Source of the DNA: Symsagittifera roscoffensis
Lineage: Eukaryota > Xenacoelomorpha > Acoela > Convolutidae
Direction: 5' to 3'
Length of the DNA: 64,000 nt
Assembly (NCBI RefSeq): GCF_963678635.1
Contig: NC_087066.1
Location: 67,963,477 to 68,027,476, forward strand
Shown here: positions 21,887-28,991 of the stretch, one piece after another
Layout: each line of letters starts with the position of its first letter
Position numbering within the stretch: the stretch's first letter is position 1
Program-made: the position numbers and the translations under genes
Notes under the pieces: generated by a model
Seen by the model: only the letters and a program-made list of their open reading frames with translations
Databases searched by the model: none
What the model was told of the DNA's origin: nothing

Positions 21887-24800
21887 CTATTTTTCTCCCC
21901 CTGTCAGTGTTGCACCATCTCCTTGCCCGCTCTCGCCTGAACGACCTGCGCTCGTTAAAGAGGTCACCACTGCGCTGGCTCTCGACTTCACCCCTCTCGG
22001 GTTCATGGCTCGACTTCCTGTTTTCCCTTTTAGTCGCTTCAGCCCCTTCCTGGCTCGTCTGACAGGTAATTTCTTTGCGATTTGCTGATCATCGGCACTG
22101 TCTTCTGTAACTGACTCGGTCAGAACATCCGACTCCATGGAGTTCACTATTTTCTCCAGGACCTCACGCATGATGGGTTGGTTCAATCCCACCTTCATTA
22201 TGGACTGCGTCCCATATCGCCTTATCACGTCCCATGATCTTTCCATGAAATTCACTCGGCTCCAGGTTGCCTCTGTCTTGCCTTCTAACTCACTTTGATA
22301 TCTCTCCCATCCCTCTTCCGGCAGCGTGCTCAGGAAGGATACCCTCATTGATTCTTCGATTTTTCTCCTCCTCGGTGACTCATGGAGCAATCTCTGCGGA
22401 TCCCTGATTCGGCATTCTCTCGCCTGGCTTATTGGGTCCATCGGGGATAAGTCGACCGACGCCTCCTTTGTAGGGGACATGAAAGACGATGGCGTCATTA
22501 GCAACAGACTCCCATCGACTTTCCCATCGTCGTCTTCACTAAACCGGTATTCTAGCAAGTCTCTCTCCAACGCTCCTAGATCCGTCTCACCCGGTTTTCC
22601 CGTCTTTCCTTCGATGTCGTTATCGTCATCGTCCTGATCCATCAATTCATCATCACCTGCATCAGGTTTCGGCCTGGGTCCTGAAGGTCCTTGTCGTGAG
22701 TCTATGCCCGAGTCCGGCCGAGCCGGTACGGTCATGTCTCCTGCGTGATAAAACAATTCATCGTTCACCAGGAATTCTACGGACTCCTCGCCATGTGGTG
22801 CCAGATCCTCTATTGTTATGTATGAGCCTCCTCTGCTCTCCCTTGCCACTTCCAGCATCACTACTTTCACTTCTCCTGACCACTTCAGTCTTGATAAGTC
22901 ATCTGTGGGAGAATACACTTCGTTCCACATTTCGGCCGAGACCTCTGGTCTCCTGGAAGGTAGTGCCTTGATCTTTTTCCTACTCCAGGCATCAGGAAAT
23001 GAGAAGTCAAACGTGTGCGCGGCTGCAACATTCCAGCCTATGAAGCGCGGCTCCATCCCTTCACTCCACTTCAACATTCTCTTCTCTGCATCACGAGCTG
23101 CTCCGATGCGAGGGGCACTGATAGGAGACGTGACTCCCAGCAACATCCTCCTTATCGGTGGGTATCGAGGGCATTGGTCCGGCAGCGGCCTGGACCCAGA
23201 AAGCCACGCTTGCTGGTTCTCTTTAGCGTGTGCATAGGCCTCTGGAAAGAGTGGCACTCCCATAGCCGCTCCTGTATCCTTCACTATTGGTCTCAAATTC
23301 CAAAGCTTCGGGTTAAACTGGATGTGAGAAAGGTCCTCACGGCCCATTCGGCACTTGAAGTGGTTGTTGAAATCCATCAACACCCAACCTGGCTCCGCTA
23401 TTCTTCCGAACAGCCTATCGTCACTGGCCAGCCCTCTCAACTCCCTCTGCTCTACCCAGTTCAGCGCGGAACAGTCCACGACTGAGACCAGGTTGACATA
23501 CAACACAGAATTCCTGTATGCCTTGACTTGCACGTCCGGGAACGCGAAAGACATCACCGGTCCATACACCACCGTGACGAATTCCCGTACTCCGTGAATC
23601 AGAGCCAACGGATCAATCCGCATCATGACAGCCAGGTCTGTCAGCAAGAGCATGTCACAATACTGCTTACATTCACTCGCATCCGTCGCCACCTTATCTT
23701 CTCCCGTGACGCTCCTGTTTTGTTGCAAGAGATATTGGAGCAGGAGAGTCCCCCAGTCTTTCATCTTCCTGAGCGAGGCGGTTTCCAACTGTGCATTGAA
23801 CTCACGACACGGTCCCTGTAGTTGTTCAGGGTAACGCAACAGCACAAGCAAATCACCCAGTCGACCGTAGGTCATGGCAATCAGAGTCAGGAGTCCATCC
23901 AATCTCAAATCTGCCAACAATTGGGTGAAGAGATTCGCCGGCCCCTTCACGAAATTTTCATGACCAAATGTCACGTATAAGGCTAATACCAGGCCAATCG
24001 ACAACTTCCTGATGTCCTTGACAAAACTCGCGATCAGGTTCCGGGGTGCCCTAGGATAGCACGTCGACAGGAAGGATGGCGTCCATCCCACTCCCATTCC
24101 ACCCAAGATGGCATCCGATCGTTCGTACTGTGCCCTCGTGGCTAGCACATCAGCTTGGAACTTGTCCAGCGACATCGTGTTTACGTCCTGCATCAATTTC
24201 AACATCATGCCCCCAGCTAACTCCCGGGCATCAAACAAGTTTCTCAGATACACGTGTATCTCTTTTATCACGGCCGGCGCATGCTCGAACGCGTCCTCAC
24301 CCAAGGTGCACAGCCTTGGTGACAAGTACAACCATACGTTGTTGTGTGGCTTCGTGCGCAAAGCCATTGCCATGAGATCTTCTTCCGCTGACGTCATGTT
24401 CTTCCTGACTGTCCTGCCCTGCTCGTTCTCGGCGTGATCCATCTGTCTGAACCAGAGATCATCAGCCACCTGTTTTACTAACAGATGATCGTCATCTACC
24501 CCTGGTCTTAACTTCAACAATCTGGCAAAGTTGGACAACTCCAACCCCAGAACCTCATCTAGCACCAACCGAGTTGTGCTACAATCTTTGAGTCCCTGTA
24601 TGGCATTGGAAATGTCAGCCCAAACGGCGGGAAGCTCAGATCGGGACGGGTAGTAATTGTCTGGGTCTACTACTCTGTTCGGGGCAGGAATTATCACGTT
24701 GAACCTCCCCTCTGCTATCGTTGTGACCATTGTGTACACAAACTGAAGGGGTTCTGGCAATGCAGCGTACCCTGGTGACAACACAAAGACCACCTTCACC

Positions 24801-26965
24801 ACATTTTGGGTGAAACGTTGTCTTGCTGCTGCTTCTACCTCAGCCATCGCCGAGAGCAATGTCATTATCGTCTCCCCTATGACCTCGTTGCTCGGGATCG
24901 ACCCATCCGTCAGACGTGACAACAAGCCCCTGCTTTGCAGATGATCATTTGAGCCTGCAACCACTATCACCTGCGGCTCCATGCTGACCACCCTTCGTAA
25001 ACTTATCATCATGCCTAGTGCCGTCAAGAAAATCACGTCGGGCCAAAAGAGAGAACGGGGCGTATAGAGATCATCGGAACTGGCCACGATCAGATACTTT
25101 GCAGCTTTCATCTCTAAGGGATCGTAAGCTGCGAACAGGCCGTCGCCTATTGGGGCCTCCAGTTTCCCATATCTCCTGTCATCTCCATCCACCGTGGTCG
25201 TTCGGGGGTAGTCCCTTGAATACTCGCCAGGCGTCTGACCGGGTGGTTTAGCAAACTGCCTGTACATCTTGTGATGCTTGTTATTGGGCTTGTTCTCTGC
25301 CTGAAACTTGCCCTTGCGAGCAGGTGGCGTCAGTTCCCGGGCTCTCTGTCGGACGTCCGTAAGAGACCGGGCGTTCAAAAGTCCAAAGGTATTGTCCTGA
25401 GGCAACCCATTCAAGTCTGCATGCCGGAGTGTAGTTGTAGAGCTAAACTGCTCCTGCTCTGCTAGCAGCCAATCCACGCCCGGTATCCGATATAGTCGCG
25501 ACACTGTGGGACTTTCTCCGCCAATCATTTTCATTGCGTCCTCCCGACACGTCAGGGTATTCATGTTCAACCTCGCGGACATGTCCGTCTTGTACTGTCC
25601 CCAATGACTCGGGTCTGATCGGTTCCAAAGCAGCAGGCTGCCTGGTTCAACTCCCTCCGCTGGCACCGCGCTCGTAGACGCTCCTGCTGCTGAAGCAGGG
25701 TTTGCCGTGGCGGGCGGATCGTTCCTCCTAGACACGGTCAGGGAGTTATTCCTGTTCTGAACCACTGATCTCCCGAGTCTGCTTTCAAGCGGTTGCGTTC
25801 TGGGAGGAGGAGCAGTCCCTAGCCTCTCTCTCACGTTCGAGCTCGGAGCGATGGGTGTGGCTACCGCCGTCTCCATTGCCAAAGGCCCTAGGCGGTTGAC
25901 GAGGGATTTGGGCACGCTTGCCCTTATTCTACTTCTTCCGGTCGAGCTGGTCCGAGCCAGAGAGCTGGTCGCCCTCGACTCCTGCTCCACTTCCCTCAAC
26001 TGCGTCTGAAATACATCATTCACCCAGTGTCTTCCTCGTTGGGTGTTGAAATGTATTCCATCTCTGGTAAGCGCGATGTGATCAATCATGCGCAGCGTGT
26101 TTTCAAGATCCAGAAGTCGCAACTCGCCAGGGTTGTTTCTCACCAGATTACGGATCATTTCGTTCCACCGCGTCACGTTGCCATTCATGAAATCTGCCAC
26201 TGTGGTGCCCACCAGCGGGTTTTGTGGTATCGTGCACAGCACCACAAACCTGGGCCTGTACTTCTCCTTCAGTTCATTCAGGAGGCATACCAGCAGAGGC
26301 TCCCACTTGCTCTCCGGAGTCACTGGGGCTCTCGAGACGTCGTTGGTTCCCAGCATTATCACCAGCGTATCCAGGTGATCCTCGCTCAGGAATTCCATCA
26401 TCTTGATGATCTGAGCCACTGAGGCTCCTCCAAAGGACAGAGTGGTAGTCTGACCATAGACAAAGATCTCATTCAGATCCCTCACCAAACTGTCTTCTAT
26501 GATCAAGTGGCGACTCCCTGGGGGAATTACCTGGTCGCTCGTAGCGGGGTTCCAGCTCATGTCATTCAGGCAGGCTCGAGGATGCTCCGCAGCTACTTGC
26601 GTGAACTGGTGACGTGTCATCAGATTCTTCCTAATGTCTACCACGCGGGACTTTTGAAAGGTTCTGCCATGCGCAGTCCCCGAGGACACTACCGTGCGGG
26701 GTGCTCGCTCCGAGCTATTGGATGAATGATCACGACGTTGGGAAGGAACGATCCTTACCCAATGTCCGTCCAGTGGTTCGGTTGATCTCATCCATTGTTG
26801 CTCTGGCCACTTGGTTGAACGATTCTTGGAACTGAGGAGCGAGGTATGTGTCAGAAGGGTCCGGTATCGTGTTCCTTTGACTGGAAGCAGACGGTTGAGT
26901 CTGCTGAGGAGCCTCGGGCCCTCTTGATGCACGTAAAACCAAAGCCTCGGGCCCTCTCGATGCAC
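21887..26965 (-). CDS. ORF A: giant protein with SGNH-hydrolase domain
   Basis: The open frame is 1,692 codons long. Residues about 150-320 form an SGNH/GDSL-type hydrolase domain: block I LIIEDSLVRDL (Ser159), block II glycines 179-180 (SFGGAS), block III GTND at 206-209 and block V DGIH at 302-305. The Ser, Gly, Asn, Asp and His are therefore all present, but the glycine of GDS is Glu (the plus copy has GDS). Residues about 325-460 are a low-complexity Ser/Pro/Arg linker. Residues about 620-700 hold a second GSND motif (IVVAGSNDHLQSRG) in a possible degenerate SGNH-like fold. Then follow a long helical region with VLDEVLGLELSNF, an acidic linker and a basic C-terminus. The true start is unclear because the first about 80 codons overlap ORF1 in the +1 frame. 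Substrate is unknown. SGNH/esterase domains are known in some LINE and gypsy-type elements. Confidence 0.75.
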   Translation of the reverse strand: MHREGPRLWFYVHQEGPRLLSRLNRLLPVKGTRYRTLLTHTSLLSSKNRSTKWPEQQWMRSTEPLDGHWVRIVPSQRRDHSSNSSERAPRTVVSSGTAHGRTFQKSRVVDIRKNLMTRHQFTQVAAEHPRACLNDMSWNPATSDQVIPPGSRHLIIEDSLVRDLNEIFVYGQTTTLSFGGASVAQIIKMMEFLSEDHLDTLVIMLGTNDVSRAPVTPESKWEPLLVCLLNELKEKYRPRFVVLCTIPQNPLVGTTVADFMNGNVTRWNEMIRNLVRNNPGELRLLDLENTLRMIDHIALTRDGIHFNTQRGRHWVNDVFQTQLREVEQESRATSSLARTSSTGRSRIRASVPKSLVNRLGPLAMETAVATPIAPSSNVRERLGTAPPPRTQPLESRLGRSVVQNRNNSLTVSRRNDPPATANPASAAGASTSAVPAEGVEPGSLLLWNRSDPSHWGQYKTDMSARLNMNTLTCREDAMKMIGGESPTVSRLYRIPGVDWLLAEQEQFSSTTTLRHADLNGLPQDNTFGLLNARSLTDVRQRARELTPPARKGKFQAENKPNNKHHKMYRQFAKPPGQTPGEYSRDYPRTTTVDGDDRRYGKLEAPIGDGLFAAYDPLEMKAAKYLIVASSDDLYTPRSLFWPDVIFLTALGMMISLRRVVSMEPQVIVVAGSNDHLQSRGLLSRLTDGSIPSNEVIGETIMTLLSAMAEVEAAARQRFTQNVVKVVFVLSPGYAALPEPLQFVYTMVTTIAEGRFNVIIPAPNRVVDPDNYYPSRSELPAVWADISNAIQGLKDCSTTRLVLDEVLGLELSNFARLLKLRPGVDDDHLLVKQVADDLWFRQMDHAENEQGRTVRKNMTSAEEDLMAMALRTKPHNNVWLYLSPRLCTLGEDAFEHAPAVIKEIHVYLRNLFDARELAGGMMLKLMQDVNTMSLDKFQADVLATRAQYERSDAILGGMGVGWTPSFLSTCYPRAPRNLIASFVKDIRKLSIGLVLALYVTFGHENFVKGPANLFTQLLADLRLDGLLTLIAMTYGRLGDLLVLLRYPEQLQGPCREFNAQLETASLRKMKDWGTLLLQYLLQQNRSVTGEDKVATDASECKQYCDMLLLTDLAVMMRIDPLALIHGVREFVTVVYGPVMSFAFPDVQVKAYRNSVLYVNLVSVVDCSALNWVEQRELRGLASDDRLFGRIAEPGWVLMDFNNHFKCRMGREDLSHIQFNPKLWNLRPIVKDTGAAMGVPLFPEAYAHAKENQQAWLSGSRPLPDQCPRYPPIRRMLLGVTSPISAPRIGAARDAEKRMLKWSEGMEPRFIGWNVAAAHTFDFSFPDAWSRKKIKALPSRRPEVSAEMWNEVYSPTDDLSRLKWSGEVKVVMLEVARESRGGSYITIEDLAPHGEESVEFLVNDELFYHAGDMTVPARPDSGIDSRQGPSGPRPKPDAGDDELMDQDDDDNDIEGKTGKPGETDLGALERDLLEYRFSEDDDGKVDGSLLLMTPSSFMSPTKEASVDLSPMDPISQARECRIRDPQRLLHESPRRRKIEESMRVSFLSTLPEEGWERYQSELEGKTEATWSRVNFMERSWDVIRRYGTQSIMKVGLNQPIMREVLEKIVNSMESDVLTESVTEDSADDQQIAKKLPVRRARKGLKRLKGKTGSRAMNPRGVKSRASAVVTSLTSAGRSGESGQGDGATLTGGEK

Positions 26966-27701
26966 ACAGCTCCTGTACTCTTGTCCTGGGGCGTGTGTCG
27001 CTGGATCCCTCCGAGGATTTCATTGTCGCCAGAACTTCCTGTGACACTTGGCTCACCTTTGCCATATACAGCTCCTTCAGGTGCTTTATTTCATCCTCCT
27101 TGTAGGCCACCTGCAGATCTTCAAATTTCTTCTTCCATTCGTCTCTTTCTCGAGCTATCGCCCTATAATCCTGGAGTTTGGCACACAGCTCGCTCTGATC
27201 TCTCTCCTTCTTCTCCAGCGTCTCAATTGTCTCCGTCGTCTCTATTTCACTCACCCTCACCCTCTTCGGAGGAGGAGCAGCTGTTGGAGAGTCAACCGAA
27301 TGTGACGGGCCTGGCCCATCACGTTGTCTCTTTGCTCCGATGAGTGGCTGCGCAGGTTGGACGGGTAAGGGCATCTCACCTAGCCGGTGGTCCCTCTGCT
27401 CATCTAGTCCTGGCTCACGAGCCAGGTCGTGGCCAGACATTTCTCCACGCCGCCATCTCATCAGTCGGTTTCGACCTCTCTCGGCGGTCCCGGACTCACC
27501 GAAGGCCAACATCAACACGACTTCTGTAGGGCGATTCCCTCGACCCTCTCGTCCTAGTGCATTGAGGAGTGCGACCACAAACATCGCCAACCCCGGGTCT
27601 TCTCGTGTAAAATCACAATCGATCACCCAATGATAGATCTCGTCTAGAGTCGCTCCTAGACTCGCTGAGAGGAATTCCATAAGTTCGTTCGTGTCACCCA
27701 T
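26730..27701 (-). CDS. ORF1: coiled-coil, Gag-like candidate
   Basis: The frame has 323 codons from ATG 27,701 (MGDTNELMEF). Residues about 1-80 are compact and helical. The middle is Pro/Arg-rich with PPPKRVRV, a possible nuclear localisation signal. Residues about 155-225 form a strong coiled coil rich in Glu, Lys and Leu. A duplicated ASRGPEA motif follows (about 252 and 263). The protein ends in the overlap with ORF A. Its position, coiled coil and basic patch fit a Gag/ORF1-like structural protein, but no capsid fold or zinc knuckle is recognisable, so this is inference. A consensus splice donor (GG|GTAAGGAT, minus strand, 26,759/26,758) lies at its end. Confidence 0.6.
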   Translation of the reverse strand: MGDTNELMEFLSASLGATLDEIYHWVIDCDFTREDPGLAMFVVALLNALGREGRGNRPTEVVLMLAFGESGTAERGRNRLMRWRRGEMSGHDLAREPGLDEQRDHRLGEMPLPVQPAQPLIGAKRQRDGPGPSHSVDSPTAAPPPKRVRVSEIETTETIETLEKKERDQSELCAKLQDYRAIARERDEWKKKFEDLQVAYKEDEIKHLKELYMAKVSQVSQEVLATMKSSEGSSDTRPRTRVQELCASRGPEALVLRASRGPEAPQQTQPSASSQRNTIPDPSDTYLAPQFQESFNQVARATMDEINRTTGRTLGKDRSFPTS

Positions 27702-28167
27702 TTCTTATCGTGTTGATTCTTGCTGTCGTGTAGTTTCTTCCTGTCTCGTTTGATTCAATGAATTCAATAAACAATTTCTGATCAATCAAGATCTAAAAAA
27801 CAAGTCGCGACTTAAAACCATCATTTTTGGATTAAACATCATTCAACTCTTTTAAAACTACCCATTGAAATTCTCTTCTCAATTCTAATTTAAAAATTTA
27901 GCACCAAGGTGGATCGTCCACCTGTATCTACGTCAGGGTAGCACAAATGAGCGCTGTCACCTTGATGACCTGGAGTACTCTAGGTCTTTCATGACACGAA
28001 ACATAAAACATATCATAACAAAAACATAACACATAAACACATAAACATCACACATCTATATTATCACATAAAATCTAATCCCTACATAAAACCTAACCTA
28101 ATCTAAAAGTTGACACTAATTCTTGTCAAGTAACTTAATAAAAACCACTTATCGCCAAACGCAATTC
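27702..28167 (-). other. Non-coding spacer between macro domain and ORF1
   Basis: This AT-rich stretch has no ORF. On the minus strand it contains TGTCATGAAAGACC (about 27,990), a faint resemblance to the starts of the 3' flanks of both elements, then a short perfect hairpin (AGGTGGA and TCCACCT separated by three bases, 27,907-27,923). There is an ACATAA-rich tract at about 28,005-28,060. It could hold the promoter and leader of ORF1, or the junction of two elements. No LTR copy similar to 17,300-18,200 was found here. Confidence 0.4.
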
Positions 28168-28659
28168 CTAGCATATGCTCAGATAGTATTTTTTATGTAA
28201 GTAAACCTCTATGTCAGTTTCTGAAAATATCACATGTACAAGTGCGTACAACTCTCTCGGATGTAGCTTTCCCCTATTAGGATTATATACTGGTAACGAG
28301 AGAGAGGTCACTTCTCTCTCAACCAAAAAATCCCTAAGTCGAGTCAAGGCCAATACCAAGCTCTTTGGATCTACGTGTTGCCTATCAGTGGCCTTGGTAA
28401 CCAGGAAACACAAATATTTCCCTGGTATCTGTGATGCAACAGGGGGCAGCGCTATCATCCCTCCCACACCAGGCCTCTGTTTCCATAAAAATTCGATGTT
28501 CTTATACTCTCTTTTGAAATCAGCCGCTAGTGCTGTTTTGAAGCTTACGTCCGCTGTTATCGCTATAGCGCACGTGCGTTCCGTGAGTGTGAAATCGCTG
28601 TCCGTTGTGACGATATTATTTGAATAATGGTTCGGTAGATCAAAATACGATTCAAAAAT
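28168..28659 (-). CDS. Macro (ADP-ribose-binding) domain at 3' end of gypsy pol
   Basis: About 163 codons are open after a TGA at 28,660-28,662. The pattern fits a TARG1/C6orf130-like macro domain. ITADVSFKTALAADFKREY corresponds to the first ligand-binding strand and helix, GVGGMIALP to the turn before the next strand, YLCFLVTKAT to the strand with the (L/V)(V/I)TK signature, and SLSLPVYNPNRGKLHP to the catalytic loop, followed by FSETDIEVYL as the last strand. Family knowledge: macro domains bind or remove ADP-ribose. The usual G-x-G-L-D of the catalytic loop is replaced by N-P-N-R-G here, so hydrolase activity is doubtful while ligand binding may persist. The same frame upstream of the TGA continues the pol C-terminus (KKPPFG), so this was probably the end of the polyprotein. 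Confidence 0.65.
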   Translation of the reverse strand: MFESYFDLPNHYSNNIVTTDSDFTLTERTCAIAITADVSFKTALAADFKREYKNIEFLWKQRPGVGGMIALPPVASQIPGKYLCFLVTKATDRQHVDPKSLVLALTRLRDFLVEREVTSLSLPVYNPNRGKLHPRELYALVHVIFSETDIEVYLHKKYYLSIC

Positions 28660-28991
28660 TCATCCAAAAGGTGGTTTTTTAGCATTCTCGTCCTCTGTCT
28701 CTAGTTCTCCGGTTTCTCTTGCCGATTTCAATTTTTTATTATCAGATTTTCGGTGTGGGTGAGTCCTACCCCCACTCCCCGGACAAAAATATCCATCGAC
28801 GTCCCCGTCGATCGCCCAAAGTCTAGGAGATCGAGGTTGGATTGTGGAACACGTAGAGGACCATCTGGTGCGACCCAGTTGGACTCAGTATTGTCATGAT
28901 TGATGTATTTTATGCCGTCTTTATCGACGTCCTGAATCGTCAGAATCGTCTTTTTTGGATCTGTCGACAGATCGAGCACGTCTGAAGCCAT
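28660..28991 (-). pseudogene. Pol C-terminal tail between integrase and macro domain
   Basis: An 87-codon frame (28,991-28,728; ILTIQDVDKDGIKYI, LDLLDFGRSTGTSMDIFVRG) lies one frame off the integrase ORF. A second shift near 28,750 leads into the frame SARETGELETEDENAKKPPFG, which ends at the TGA before the macro domain. The integrase ORF ends in an out-of-frame tail from about 28,990, so its natural continuation is this frame. Two frame shifts and one stop show that the 3' end of pol has decayed. Confidence 0.6.

Larger units (their letters stand above)
17300..28140 (-). mobile_element. Minus-strand copy of the multi-ORF SGNH element, mostly intact
   Basis: Reading on the minus strand: ORF1 (27,701), ORF A (to 21,887), B and C (to 20,723), D (to 19,354), E (to 18,784), then a 3' flank and the 900-bp LTR-like segment ending near 17,300. 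It is visibly more GC-rich than its surroundings. ORF A is open for more than 5 kb, so this copy is either young or constrained, while in-frame stops separate A/B, B/C and D/E and a frame shift separates C/D. Upstream in the same orientation is a gypsy pol with a macro domain (28,168-32,676). The 5' boundary is not determined; about 27,990 is a weak candidate (TGTCATGAAAGACC on the minus strand). Confidence 0.7.

Noticed and set aside
24076-24437. Several plus-strand frames of about 100 codons inside ORF A.
   Set aside because: Shadow frames opposite a 1,692-codon conserved ORF in GC-richer DNA.
21887-27701. Bacterial or giant-virus contamination, suggested by higher GC and long intron-free ORFs.
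   Set aside because: A diverged relative with the same 3' flank lies 10 kb away between LINE fragments, and the element's end breaks a LINE, so it is integrated animal-genome DNA.
18784-27701. SGNH domain as evidence for a CR1-type LINE ORF1 esterase.
   Set aside because: No LINE RT follows ORF E in either copy, the ORF is far larger than a LINE ORF1, and the neighbouring RT is of gypsy type.
28086-28105. TTAGATTAGGTTAGG on the minus strand as a telomeric TTAGG repeat.
   Set aside because: Only two or three imperfect units in AT-rich spacer; no array.
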